Part shown: in pieces, positions 42,207 to 50,817 of the stretch
Position numbering within the stretch: position 1 is the stretch's first letter
Layout: the number at the start of each line of letters is the position of its first letter
DNA from: Poindextera sp035604135
GTDB taxonomy: Bacteria > Pseudomonadota > Alphaproteobacteria > Caulobacterales > Caulobacteraceae
Direction of reading: 5' to 3'
Length of the DNA: 64,000 nt
Assembly: GCA_035604135.1 (NCBI GenBank)
Contig: DATNJB010000038.1
Span: 1 to 64,000 of the forward strand
Translations under genes and position numbers: made by a program
Notes under the pieces: generated by a model
What the model saw: only the letters and a program-made list of their open reading frames with translations
Told to the model about the DNA's origin: nothing
The model's database searches: none

Positions 42207-43199
42207 TTGAAGGTCGGCGTTCTCCAGTTCTTCGGCTGGGCGGATCGGGCGATTCCGCTCGAGTCAGTCTACAGCCGGGCGCTGGAGCGGTTCGCGATCA
42301 TGGATCGCACCGGCTACGACGCGGTCTGGCTGGCCGAGCACCACTTCTCCAGCTTTTCGGTCTGCCCCTCGGTGCACATGATGGGGACGATGGCCGCGGC
42401 GCAGACCGAGAAGCTCCGCATTGGGACGGCCGTCTCGCTCGCGCCGTTCTACAACCCGCTGCGGCTGGCCGAAGAGGTCGCCCTGCTCGACGTGCTCTCC
42501 GGCGGCCGGGTGAACTGGGGCGCGGGCCGCGGGTTTGCGGTCGGCGAGTTCGCCGCCTTCGGCATCCCGGTCGAGGAGAGCGCGCCGCGCTTCCGCGAAA
42601 CCGTCGATGTCGTGCTCGAGGCGTGGGACAACGACCGCCTGACCCACCACGGCCAGTTCTTCGACTACGACAACGTCGAGGTGCTGCCCAAGCCGATGCA
42701 GAAGCCGCATCCGCCGGTCTGGATGGCCGCCACGTCCGAGAGCGCCATCGACTGGGCGGCCTCGCGCGGCTTCTCGATCCTGATGGACCCCCACTGCACG
42801 CACACGGAGCTTGGCTCCAAACGAACGCGCTACCGAGAGCAGATCAAGGCTGCTGGCTTCGACGACGCCGGTCGCGACATCCCGATGGCGCGGCTGCTGG
42901 CGATCGCGGACAACAAGCAGCGAGCGGAAGCAATCGCCCGGCGCGGGGCGGAGTGGATGCTGGGCTCGTACATCGGGCCGCAGCACCGCGGCGCGCACGT
43001 CCAGCCGTCGGCGACGACGGCGTCCGATCCCGTCGAGCGCTACGTGAACGAGGTCATCATCCACGGCACGCCAGACGACGTCATCGACCAGATCTATAGG
43101 CTCCAGGAGTCAGCGGCGCTGAACTACCTCCTCTGCGCCCCGCTCAGCCAGGACAGCTTCACCCTGCTCACCGACGAGATCCTTCCGGCGTTGGGGTGA
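42207..43199 (+). CDS. LLM-class (luciferase-like) flavin-dependent oxidoreductase
   Basis: 330 residues, TIM-barrel flavoprotein using FMN or F420. Blocks: GYDAVWLAEHHFSSFSVCPS, IGTAVSLAPFYNPLRLAEEV, LSGGRVNWGAGRGF and GTPDDVIDQI. Start is TTG 42207, one base after the ferritin-like gene, so the pair is translationally linked. Usually paired with a flavin reductase, which is not seen nearby. Substrate unknown. Confidence 0.9.
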   Translation: MKVGVLQFFGWADRAIPLESVYSRALERFAIMDRTGYDAVWLAEHHFSSFSVCPSVHMMGTMAAAQTEKLRIGTAVSLAPFYNPLRLAEEVALLDVLSGGRVNWGAGRGFAVGEFAAFGIPVEESAPRFRETVDVVLEAWDNDRLTHHGQFFDYDNVEVLPKPMQKPHPPVWMAATSESAIDWAASRGFSILMDPHCTHTELGSKRTRYREQIKAAGFDDAGRDIPMARLLAIADNKQRAEAIARRGAEWMLGSYIGPQHRGAHVQPSATTASDPVERYVNEVIIHGTPDDVIDQIYRLQESAALNYLLCAPLSQDSFTLLTDEILPALG

Positions 43200-43224
43200 G
43201 GGTCCAGATTGTGGGTTCGCCGCC

Positions 43225-43902
43225 TCAAGCCGCCTTCCGCAGCCAGACTTCGAGGCCGATGCCGTCGGTCTTGATGTCGGCCTCGCCGAACGGCGTGGCG
43301 GCGGCGAGGCGGAGAAAGTCCTCCGACGTGTAGGCGCGGTTGCGCAGGGTGGTCTTGAACACGATGCCGGTCATCAGCTGGTCCAGTGGATTCAGGCGCA
43401 TCTCCTCGACCGCCGCGTCGATCTCGGCGTTGGTCACGTCCTTGCGCAGATCGGCGATCACCGCCTCTCCGCCGGGCTTGAGCACGCGGTGCATCTCGAG
43501 CACGGCCGGCACCGGGTCGGCGAAGTTCTTGAACGCCGCGCGGCAGATGACCGCGTCGAACCGCGCCTCGTCGAACGGCATCGCCTGCACGTCGCCATGG
43601 CGGAAATCGACGCCGACGCCGGCGTCGGCCGCCAGCGCCTTGGCCATCGCGACGAACGAGCGGCTGATGTCGAGCCCGGTGACCGCAAAGCCCCGCCTTG
43701 CCAGCGCGACCGCGAGGTAGCCCGGACCGGGCGCGACCTCGAGCACCGCCGCGCCGGGTGCGAGGCGCGCAGCGATCCGGCGCGCATCGGCTTCGAACTC
43801 TCGCATGCTCTTTGCCGTCGTTCGCGCGTACCAGCGCGCCATGCCGCCTTCCATGACGACCCCCTTGTCGCCTTTCTTTCCCGTTGCCTGCGCGATATCC
43901 AT
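43225..43902 (-). CDS. SAM-dependent class I methyltransferase
   Basis: 225 residues of the UbiE-like Methyltransf_11 type. SAM site VLEVAPGPGYLAVALARRG about residues 53-71, then GLDISRSFVAMAKALAAD, GDVQAMPFDEARFDAVIC, and the post-motif HRVLKPGGEAVIADL. Substrate unknown. It is divergent from a marR-type gene, whose product may control it through the AT-rich 75-bp intergenic region. Confidence 0.88.
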   Translation of the reverse strand: MDIAQATGKKGDKGVVMEGGMARWYARTTAKSMREFEADARRIAARLAPGAAVLEVAPGPGYLAVALARRGFAVTGLDISRSFVAMAKALAADAGVGVDFRHGDVQAMPFDEARFDAVICRAAFKNFADPVPAVLEMHRVLKPGGEAVIADLRKDVTNAEIDAAVEEMRLNPLDQLMTGIVFKTTLRNRAYTSEDFLRLAAATPFGEADIKTDGIGLEVWLRKAA

Positions 43903-43956
43903 GGCCCTGATCTCCTTCTCGGCTACACGCTTGCCTCGTGATCTAAACTATTTATC

Positions 43957-43967
43957 TTAGCAACTAA
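43957..43967. promoter_or_regulatory. Candidate MarR operator
   Basis: TTAG, three bases, CTAA, a short palindrome in an AT-rich patch between the divergent methyltransferase and MarR-family genes. Position and composition fit the operators of MarR regulators; TTATAT just downstream may be the -10 of the marR gene. Confidence 0.45.
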
Positions 43968-43977
43968 ATTATATGTC

Positions 43978-44466
43978 ATGGACGAATATTCGCGCGATGA
44001 GCTGACCGCGGCCGTGCTCTTGGCGCTACGCGAGTCGAGCGGGCTGGGCGTGCTGCACAGCCAGGCGATGGCCGAGCGGCTGGGCGTGAGCGCGACCGAC
44101 CTCGAATGCCTCGACATCATCGCCATGCGCGGTCCGATGACCGCCGGCGAGCTGGCGCGGGCGAGCGGGCTCACCACCGGCGCCATCACCGGCCTGGCCG
44201 ACCGGCTGGAGCGGGCCGGCCTGGCGAAGCGTGAGCCGGACGCCGAGGACCGGCGCAAGGTGATGCTGCGAGTAACGCCGGCGGTCGAGAAGAAGGGCGC
44301 GGCGCTCGCCAAGCCGATGCACGACGCCATGGCGGCGCTGCTCACGGACTACGACGACAACACGCTCGCCCTCTTGCTCGACATCCTCAAACGCGCAAAC
44401 GCGGCCGCCCTCGGCGCCATCCAAACCCTTCGCGCCCGGCCGGAGCCTCGGCGTCGCTCGAGATAG
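43978..44466 (+). CDS. MarR family transcriptional regulator
   Basis: 162 residues, winged helix with MarR fold: MAERLGVSATDLECLDII, GPMTAGELARASGLTTGAIT (recognition helix), GLADRLERAGLAKREPDAEDRRKVMLRVT (wing). Dimer helices flank. Divergent from the methyltransferase gene with a palindrome between, consistent with self- and neighbour-repression. Ligand unknown. ATG at 43978 lies very near the TTATAT box, so the message may be almost leaderless. Confidence 0.92.
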   Translation: MDEYSRDELTAAVLLALRESSGLGVLHSQAMAERLGVSATDLECLDIIAMRGPMTAGELARASGLTTGAITGLADRLERAGLAKREPDAEDRRKVMLRVTPAVEKKGAALAKPMHDAMAALLTDYDDNTLALLLDILKRANAAALGAIQTLRARPEPRRRSR

Positions 44467-44490
44467 GATGGGTCAAGCCGGCCCCTCTCC

Positions 44491-44513
44491 CCGTCTCCCT
44501 GAACGGGAGGCGG
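44491..44513. terminator. Hairpin between convergent genes
   Basis: CCGTCTCCC, loop TGAAC, GGGAGGCGG: a 9-bp stem with one T-G pair between the MarR gene and the convergent phosphotransferase-like gene. Probably a bidirectional terminator, though no U tract follows. Confidence 0.5.
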
Positions 44514-44516
44514 CCC

Positions 44517-45164
44517 TTACTCTGGAAACGCGTCGCGCGCGATGTCCCCGATGTCCGTGCGGCCGGCGGCGATCTCGGGGGCGAACCAGTCGTCGAAGTG
44601 CATGAAGCGATGCTGCAGGGCCACTGCCATGAACAGCACCGAGAAGGATCCATCCGGGTCGCTGACGCCCGCCTCCGCCATGAGCCGGCGCTGGGGTCCG
44701 CGTCGGCCGCGGAATGGGCCGAACGGCCGTTCGAACCCCGGGACAGCCACGGCATGAAAGGCGCGCATGAACTGGCCTAGCTCGGCGGCGATCCGCTCCA
44801 GGTCCGCTTCGTCCAGACTCTCCAGCACCTCTTCGATCTGGATGCCGGGCACGTGGGCCGTAACCAGGTAGCGCCAGTCCTCGAGCTCGCCCGTCTCGAT
44901 GATCGCCGGAACCCGCGCCGGGAGCCGACCCTGCACGGCCTTGGTCACGCGGATCTCGGCGTCGAACGCGTCGGGCCAAAATGGCGGGCAGATCTTGAGC
45001 CATGGCCCCTCGCCCGCCCTGAACACCAGGTTCGAGCCTTCGACCTTGCGCACGAGCGGGCGCGGCAGGCGACGTCGGTCGGCGACGACCTCGGCCAGGT
45101 CCAGCCCGAACGCCGGGTCGCCGAACCGCGCGCTGTACTCGCTCTGGGTGAGGTCGACCGTCAG
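44517..45164 (-). CDS. Phosphotransferase-like protein, probable CTG start
   Basis: 215 residues if begun at CTG 45164, where CTGA overlaps the stop of the acyl-CoA dehydrogenase gene. The 37 codons before GTG 45053 are in frame, have G or C at nearly every third position and read like protein (GDPAFGLDLAEVVADRR), so the GTG start alone seems too short. The sequence resembles the N-lobe and hinge of aminoglycoside phosphotransferase-fold kinases (VEGSNLVFRAG, YLVTAHVPGIQIEEVLESL, LGQFMRAFHAV). The catalytic HGD-type loop is not seen, so kinase activity is doubtful. Co-transcribed with the dehydrogenase. Confidence 0.65.
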   Translation of the reverse strand: MTVDLTQSEYSARFGDPAFGLDLAEVVADRRRLPRPLVRKVEGSNLVFRAGEGPWLKICPPFWPDAFDAEIRVTKAVQGRLPARVPAIIETGELEDWRYLVTAHVPGIQIEEVLESLDEADLERIAAELGQFMRAFHAVAVPGFERPFGPFRGRRGPQRRLMAEAGVSDPDGSFSVLFMAVALQHRFMHFDDWFAPEIAAGRTDIGDIARDAFPE

Positions 45165-46375
45165 GTCGACTGGGTCGGATCGGGGAGGCCCAGGATGCGC
45201 TTGGAGATGATGTTGTTCTGGATCTCGAACGAGCCGCCGTAGATCGACATCGCCTTGCCGGAGAGCCAGCCGCGCACCGCCTGCACTTCGTCGGGCCTGA
45301 ACGCCTCGCCCTCCCAGCCCAGCCCTTGGTGGCCCATGATCTCGAGCGTGAGTTCGGCCCGCGTCTGCGCGACGTTGGTCGCCGAGTTCTTCAGGATCGA
45401 GGCCGTGGTGGTCGCGCCGTCGTTCTTCGCCTCGGCGCGCACGCGGGCGATGGTCAGGTTGTGCGCTTGTCCGTCCATCTGATGCTGGACGAGGCGCGCG
45501 CGGAGCCCGGCGTCCGCGAGCCGGCCCGTCTCGTCCACCTCCATGTAGCGCTTGGCCAACTCGTGAAGCGGCTCGGCGCGGCCGCCGGCCATGGGATTGC
45601 CGCCGCCGGTCTGGCTGGCGCGCTCATGCTGCAAGAGGCGCTTGCCGACGGTCCAGCCGCCGTTCAGCGGCCCCAGCATGTCGTCCTTGGCCGCCTTGGC
45701 GTCGGTGAAGAAGGTCTCGCAGAACGGCGAGGCGCCGGCGATCAGCTTGATCGGCCGCGTCTCGACGGACGGCTGGCGCATCGGGATGAGCAGGAACGAG
45801 ATGCCCTCGTGCTTCGACGATGTATCCGTGCGCACGAGCGCGCCGCACCAATCGGAGTACTGCGCGCCGCTCGTCCAGATCTTCGAGCCGTTGACCAGCC
45901 AGTGGTCGCCCTTGTCCTCGCACTTGGTCGTCAGCGAGGCGAGGTCGGAGCCGGCGCCGGGCTCGGAGTAGCCCACGCACCAGCGCACTTCGCCCTTCGC
46001 GATCGGCGGGATGTGGCGCTGCTTCTGCGCCTCGGTGCCGTAGTCAAGGATGGTCGGGCCGATCATGGTGACGCCCATGCCGCCGCCGGCGATGGGGTTG
46101 TAGGCCCCGACCTTCGTCATTTCCTGCTGCAGGACGCGCGCCTCGGCATTGCTGAGACCGCCGCCGCCATATTGCTTGGGCCAGGTCGGCGTCCCCCAGC
46201 CTCTCTCGCCCATGCGCTTGCGCCAAACGAGCGCATCGCCGCCGGGCTCGCCGCCCTCCATGAGCTCGCCAAGGCCCGCGCCGCCACGCAGCGACTTCGG
46301 GAAGTTCGGCTCCAGCCACTCGCGCGCCTCGGTCCGGAAGGTCTCCAGCTTCAGCTCGCCCGCATCGTCGGCCAT
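45161..46375 (-). CDS. Acyl-CoA dehydrogenase
   Basis: FAD-dependent alpha,beta-dehydrogenation of an acyl-CoA. 404 residues. Seen: GERGWGTPTWPKQYGGGGL, CVGYSEPGAGSDLASLTTKCE, WLVNGSKIWTSGA, ILKNSATNVAQTRAELTLEI and YGGSFEIQNNIISKRILGLP at the C-terminus. Close to the acyl-CoA dehydrogenases of steroid/aromatic side-chain or terpenoid catabolism rather than the short fatty-acid type, by general look only. Part of the CoA block with the CaiB/BaiF transferase downstream of the esterase. Confidence 0.93.
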   Translation of the reverse strand: MADDAGELKLETFRTEAREWLEPNFPKSLRGGAGLGELMEGGEPGGDALVWRKRMGERGWGTPTWPKQYGGGGLSNAEARVLQQEMTKVGAYNPIAGGGMGVTMIGPTILDYGTEAQKQRHIPPIAKGEVRWCVGYSEPGAGSDLASLTTKCEDKGDHWLVNGSKIWTSGAQYSDWCGALVRTDTSSKHEGISFLLIPMRQPSVETRPIKLIAGASPFCETFFTDAKAAKDDMLGPLNGGWTVGKRLLQHERASQTGGGNPMAGGRAEPLHELAKRYMEVDETGRLADAGLRARLVQHQMDGQAHNLTIARVRAEAKNDGATTTASILKNSATNVAQTRAELTLEIMGHQGLGWEGEAFRPDEVQAVRGWLSGKAMSIYGGSFEIQNNIISKRILGLPDPTQST

Positions 46376-46455
46376 GTCGCGTTCCTCGCCTCGTCGTTGT
46401 GCCGCCTAGCCTAGCGCAGCCGGAAGGCCCCCAAAAGGCTGTCGCTACGGCAAGC

Positions 46456-47529
46456 TCAAGCCCCGACGAGCCAAGCCAACAGCTCGGCGTTCACTTCGCG
46501 CGGGTAGGTGTGGCTGAGATCGGGGATCTCGCGGTAGGTGACGCTCGCGCCGGCCTCGGCCAGCGTGTCGCGCGCCTCCCGCGCCATCGAGAAGGGGAAC
46601 ATCCAGTCCAGACGCCCGTGGGTGATCTGGATCGGCAGGCCGCCCAGCCGCGCCGCGTCGGCCATCGCCGCCAGCATGGGATGAAAGGCGGCCGAGATCG
46701 GCGCCAGGTGGGTGAAGGGTGAGCGGGGGTCGAGCCCGCTGACGTAGGCGAAGGTGCCGCCGTCGCTCATGCCGGTCAGCAGCATCCGCGTCTTGTCGAA
46801 CGGCCACCGGCCCTCGACCTCGTCCAGGATGCGCATGAGGTTGGGCGTATCGACGTCGGGACCCGTCAGCGCCCAGGTATCGCCGACCGCCGTGGGCGAG
46901 ATCACGATCGCGCCATGGCCGCGGGCGTCGCGCAACCAGCTCCAGAGGAACGAGCGGCCGTTGCCGGCCCCGCCATGCATGGCGACGACCAGCGGCGGCG
47001 GCGCGTCCGCATCGTAGGTCTCCGGCACGTAGAGAGAGTAGCCGCCGCGCGTTCCTGGCTCGTTGTCGCTGTGGAAAACGCCGGCGTCCTCGCGATTGCC
47101 GGCTGCGGCCAGCGCCGCGATCAGCGCCTCGTCGCCGCGCGTGTCGGGGCTGAGGAAGTGGCGGCTGACCGGCGGCAGGTCGGCGGCGAGCGGATAGAGC
47201 GCCTCCTGCGCCCGCGGCAGCCGGCCGAGCGCGCGATAGACGCCGCGCATGCCGCCCGGCCCTTCCTCGATGTTGCGCAGCACATCGTAGCCTTCGAGCG
47301 CTGCATCACTGGCGCGCCTGAGGCAATCGGCGACGCCCGCGAGCTCGCCCGGCCAGTCGTCCAGTCGCGGCCGCGCCTCGCGCAGCTCGTCCTCTGGCGT
47401 CCCTACCGCCTGCAACACCGTCCCGAAGTTCGGCGGATGGAAATGGCGGGCGACGAAGCCCAGGCCCTCGAGCGAGCGCAGCAGCGGCGGCAGCAGCGTC
47501 GTGAGGTCCTCGAACGTGCGGTCTTCCAT
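46456..47529 (-). CDS. Alpha/beta hydrolase (phospholipase/carboxylesterase-like)
   Basis: 357 residues: a 140-residue helical N-domain with no recognised family, then an esterase domain related to PHB depolymerase/LpqC-type enzymes. Oxyanion region VVAMHGGAGNGRSF, nucleophile elbow GMSDGG, Asp in GRLDWMFPF and His in LSHTYP. No signal peptide. ATG 47529 has GGGGAG upstream; GTG 47535 is an alternative. It lies between the acyl-CoA dehydrogenase and the CoA-transferase on the same strand. Confidence 0.82.
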   Translation of the reverse strand: MEDRTFEDLTTLLPPLLRSLEGLGFVARHFHPPNFGTVLQAVGTPEDELREARPRLDDWPGELAGVADCLRRASDAALEGYDVLRNIEEGPGGMRGVYRALGRLPRAQEALYPLAADLPPVSRHFLSPDTRGDEALIAALAAAGNREDAGVFHSDNEPGTRGGYSLYVPETYDADAPPPLVVAMHGGAGNGRSFLWSWLRDARGHGAIVISPTAVGDTWALTGPDVDTPNLMRILDEVEGRWPFDKTRMLLTGMSDGGTFAYVSGLDPRSPFTHLAPISAAFHPMLAAMADAARLGGLPIQITHGRLDWMFPFSMAREARDTLAEAGASVTYREIPDLSHTYPREVNAELLAWLVGA

Positions 47530-47553
47530 GATCACGCTCCCCCTGGCGGGGCC

Positions 47554-47578
47554 AATCCTCCACCGTAGGGGGAGGATT
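47554..47578. terminator. Inverted repeat downstream of the CoA-transferase gene
   Basis: AATCCTCC, nine bases, GGAGGATT, a perfect 8-bp inverted repeat in the 64-bp gap between the CoA-transferase stop and the esterase start. May attenuate transcription between them or be a REP-type sequence. Confidence 0.45.
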
Positions 47579-47593
47579 TAGGTTTGGCTGCCA

Positions 47594-49882
47594 TCAGTCG
47601 ACCACCACGGCGCCGGCGGCGGCCAGCGCGTCGGGGTCAAGGCCGTGCTCGGCGAGGATCTCGCGGCCGTCGGAGCCGACCGGCGGCGCCGGAACGCCGG
47701 GAACGACCGGCGTGCGCGAAAGCCTGGGCGGCGGCCCGGCCTGGTCGATGAGGCCGATGCCCTTGTGCTCGCGGCTGATGATCAGGCCATGGTCGCGCAC
47801 CCAGGCGTCGGCCATGACCTCCTCCAACCGGGCGAGCGCATGCACGCCGATCCGCGCCGGCGCCAGGCGCGCCGTCCAGACCGCCGCCGGCGCCCGCGCC
47901 AAGCGCTCGGCGAGGAAGACGGCCATCTCGGCGTCCGACCCGGCGACCGGGAAACCCTCAAGCCCCTCGACACGCGCCAGCGCCGCGGTCTGCTCCGAGG
48001 CGGCGCCGAAGAAGATCCAGCCGTCGCTGGCCGCGTAGTAGCGCTGCAGCGCGCTTGCGCCCCAGGCGTCCTGGCCGCGCGCCTCGTCCCATGGCTCGCG
48101 CTGGGCGTAGTCGTAGAAGAACGGCGACTGCAGGATCTGGGCGGTGTGGGCGAGCGAGGTCCAGACGTGGCCGCCCTCCCCCGTTCGCTCGCGGTGATAG
48201 AGGGCGAGCGCCACGGCGTAGGCGCCCATCAGCCCGGTGCCATAGTCGTTGATCGCGCCCACGTGCTGCAGCAAAGGCTCGCCATCGCCGCCGTAGCGGA
48301 CGGCGGGCCCGACCCCCATCTGCCCGAGCTGCTCGTGTCCAGGCCTCACCGCCCATGGGCCGTCGTAGCCGTACATGTTGAGTGAGGCGTAGACGATGTT
48401 TGGATTGATCTTCCGCACCGCCTCGTAGCCGAAGCCTAGCCGCTCGTTCACGCCGTGGCGGAAGTTCTGCACGACGACGTCGGCGTCCTTGACCAGGGTG
48501 TTGAACACCTCGAGCCCGGCCGGGGTCTTCAGGTCGATGACCAGCGAGCGCTTGCCGCGGTTGATATCGATGTTGAACGCGTGCGGGCTGACCGGCGCCA
48601 GCTGTCGCGCCGCGCCCTGCGCCGGCGGGCGCTCGATCTTGATCACGTTGGCGCCGAATTCGGCGAGCGTGCGTCCGCAGGTCGGGCCGGCCAGCACGAT
48701 GCAGAGATCGAGCACCTTCTTGCCGGCGAGCGCCGCGAGCGGCGACGGCGGCGCAGGCCGCGCGGCGGCCGGCGCGGGGCGCTTGAGGCTCGCCAGCACC
48801 GCCGCGCGGTCGGCGTCGGGCGCCGAAGCGGGCCGGACCTCGCCTTCGCAGTGGTCGAGGTGCACCTGCAGGCCGGGCTGCACCATCTCGCCGTGGATCT
48901 CGTCGGCGACCTTGGCCAGCATCGAAGAGGCTTGGGCCTGCTCTCCACTGATCCACTCCTCGGTGCTCCGGCAGGCGACGACTTCGGTCCTCACCTCGGC
49001 GCCGAGATCCTCCCATTCCTTCGCTGTCCGGGTCAGGAACAGCGCCTTCGCCTGCTCGGCGGGGTCGTCACCGGCGAGCCGATCGGCGCCGATCGCGCGC
49101 ATGAAGTCGCCGATGTTCTTGTTGCCGGGGTGGACGTAGACGTAGCGGCCGTCCTTGCAGCGCTGGACACCGGCGATCGCGCCGGCGCGGCCGAACGCTC
49201 GGCCCATGGCGGCGCGCATGTCGGCACCGACGCCGCTAGCGCCGTCGTGGATCTTCTGCGCGCGGTAGCCGAGCGCGGTGAAGGTGGCGTCGAACAGCGG
49301 GACCTCGACGATCTGTCCCACCCCGTCCCGCTCGCGCGCGTTCAGCGCCATCGCCACGCTGACCGAGGTCCAGAAGGCGGCGAACGAGGAGTGCGCGGGG
49401 ATGGCGGTGTAAATTGGCCGCTGAGTGGCGCCGTTCGCCGCCGGTTCGTCCAACTCTCCGCGCCCGACCGTGGAGGCGGCCGCCGCGATGACGCCCTCCC
49501 AGCCGGGGATGTCCCGCCGGGGATCGTCGCCGGCAAAGCCCGGCATCGAGCAGTAGATCAGCCGCGGGTTCGCCTCGGTCATCGCCGCCGCGCCCAGCCC
49601 GAAGCGGTCCATGACGCCCGGGCGGAAGTTCTCGATCACCACGTCGGCACTCTCCATCAGCGCCTGCGCCGTCGCGTGACCGGCGGCCTGCTTCAGGTCG
49701 AGCACGATCGAGCGCTTGCCGCGGTTCCACACCCGGTTGGCCGGCGTCTGCATGCGCGGCCCGCCCGGGGTCTCGACCCGGATCACCTCGGCGCCCTGGT
49801 CCGATAGCAGCATCGCCGCCAAGGGACCGGCGATGTACTGCCCGAAATCGGCCACCCGCACCCCCGCGAGCACTCCCGCCAT
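47594..49882 (-). CDS. Tandem CaiB/BaiF (family III) CoA-transferase
   Basis: 762 residues: two full-length-like family III domains in one chain, about 1-370 and 385-762. Each has the N-terminal block (VADFGQYIAGPLAAMLLSDQ; LDLCIVLAGPTCGRTLAEFG) and a later Asp-loop region. The first half keeps the nucleophile-type Asp (VEVPLFDATF, about residue 200); the corresponding place in the second half reads TSLAHTA. Moves CoA between carboxylic acids; substrate unknown but the acyl-CoA dehydrogenase nearby would use the product. Confidence 0.9.
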   Translation of the reverse strand: MAGVLAGVRVADFGQYIAGPLAAMLLSDQGAEVIRVETPGGPRMQTPANRVWNRGKRSIVLDLKQAAGHATAQALMESADVVIENFRPGVMDRFGLGAAAMTEANPRLIYCSMPGFAGDDPRRDIPGWEGVIAAAASTVGRGELDEPAANGATQRPIYTAIPAHSSFAAFWTSVSVAMALNARERDGVGQIVEVPLFDATFTALGYRAQKIHDGASGVGADMRAAMGRAFGRAGAIAGVQRCKDGRYVYVHPGNKNIGDFMRAIGADRLAGDDPAEQAKALFLTRTAKEWEDLGAEVRTEVVACRSTEEWISGEQAQASSMLAKVADEIHGEMVQPGLQVHLDHCEGEVRPASAPDADRAAVLASLKRPAPAAARPAPPSPLAALAGKKVLDLCIVLAGPTCGRTLAEFGANVIKIERPPAQGAARQLAPVSPHAFNIDINRGKRSLVIDLKTPAGLEVFNTLVKDADVVVQNFRHGVNERLGFGYEAVRKINPNIVYASLNMYGYDGPWAVRPGHEQLGQMGVGPAVRYGGDGEPLLQHVGAINDYGTGLMGAYAVALALYHRERTGEGGHVWTSLAHTAQILQSPFFYDYAQREPWDEARGQDAWGASALQRYYAASDGWIFFGAASEQTAALARVEGLEGFPVAGSDAEMAVFLAERLARAPAAVWTARLAPARIGVHALARLEEVMADAWVRDHGLIISREHKGIGLIDQAGPPPRLSRTPVVPGVPAPPVGSDGREILAEHGLDPDALAAAGAVVVD

Positions 49883-49945
49883 CGCGTCCTCCCGTTCTTT
49901 TCGCGGGATTGTAGGACCGAGAGGCGTGCGACGCCTAGGCGGCGA

Positions 49946-50584
49946 TCATCCGCGCGCCTCGATCGCTCGAGTGACGATGTCGATCAGCTTTACCGTCCCG
50001 TCGACCTCTTTGGCGGAACGGTCGCGCCGCTTGGCGAGCTCGGCGTCGGACGTGTCCTGCGAAATCTTGCCCGGCAGCGGCCGCCCTTCCCGGCGCGCCT
50101 CGATCGCGTCGTCAAAGGTGCGGAGGCCCTCGCGCATGCGGGTCAGATCTCGCTCCATCCGGGCCAGATCGTCGGGCAGCCGCTCCTTCGGATGTAGGGC
50201 CAGAAAGGCCTCGAGCTTCGGATAACCGGCCGCGCCCGCCGCTTCGTCCTCCTCAAGCAGCTTGAGGAGCGCGCCGAGCTCGATGATGTCGTTACAGAGG
50301 CCGACGCACTCGTCGCAGATGAAGCTGTCGGGACCCGCGATCAGCTTGTTCACGTCGTGCTGCGACTTGCCGCAGAAGGAGCAATAGAGCGTCTTCGTGG
50401 CTGCCCGTTCGGCCTGCGCGGGCTGCTCGGCCTCGATCTTGGCGGCGAGGATGTTCCAGTTGTCGTAGCCGAAGGCCTTGGCCATCAATTCGAGGCTCTG
50501 GCTGTGGGTGAGTTTGACGTCGTGGTCGGTGAGGCCGGAGCGGAGCGCTCGGGCCATGACCTTGGCGTCGCGATAGTCGCGCAT
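49946..50584 (-). CDS. ClpX-type C4 zinc-finger protein with glyoxalase-related N-domain
   Basis: 212 residues in three parts. 1-50 is a small helical module (MRDYRDAKVMARALRSGL, AKAFGYDNWNILAAKI) seen in other alphaproteobacterial proteins. 65-105 is a ClpX zinc-binding domain with Cys68, Cys71, Cys90 and Cys93 (YCSFCGKSQ, FICDECVGLCNDI). 125-212 is a charged helical tail. There is no AAA+ ATPase, so it is not ClpX. ClpX uses this domain for dimerisation and adaptor binding; an adaptor or anti-adaptor role here is inference. Confidence 0.85.
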   Translation of the reverse strand: MRDYRDAKVMARALRSGLTDHDVKLTHSQSLELMAKAFGYDNWNILAAKIEAEQPAQAERAATKTLYCSFCGKSQHDVNKLIAGPDSFICDECVGLCNDIIELGALLKLLEEDEAAGAAGYPKLEAFLALHPKERLPDDLARMERDLTRMREGLRTFDDAIEARREGRPLPGKISQDTSDAELAKRRDRSAKEVDGTVKLIDIVTRAIEARG

Positions 50585-50817
50585 GCGAAGTCTTCCTTTG
50601 CATCAGCGAACGCGGAAAGTCGGCGTCTGCATTGCCGACCCGTTCGCCTGGGCAAAGGCTGAAGCGGGACGTCCGATACGTTTCACCAATCCCGTGGCGG
50701 GATCGCAGACGGCGGGCCGTATCCACCCACGGGCGAGCTTCGCGCTCGCCGTCTGGGCTGTCAATATCGCCGCTGCCCGCCAGGCGCAGCGGTTCGACGG
50801 GCGGAAGGATTGCGGCC

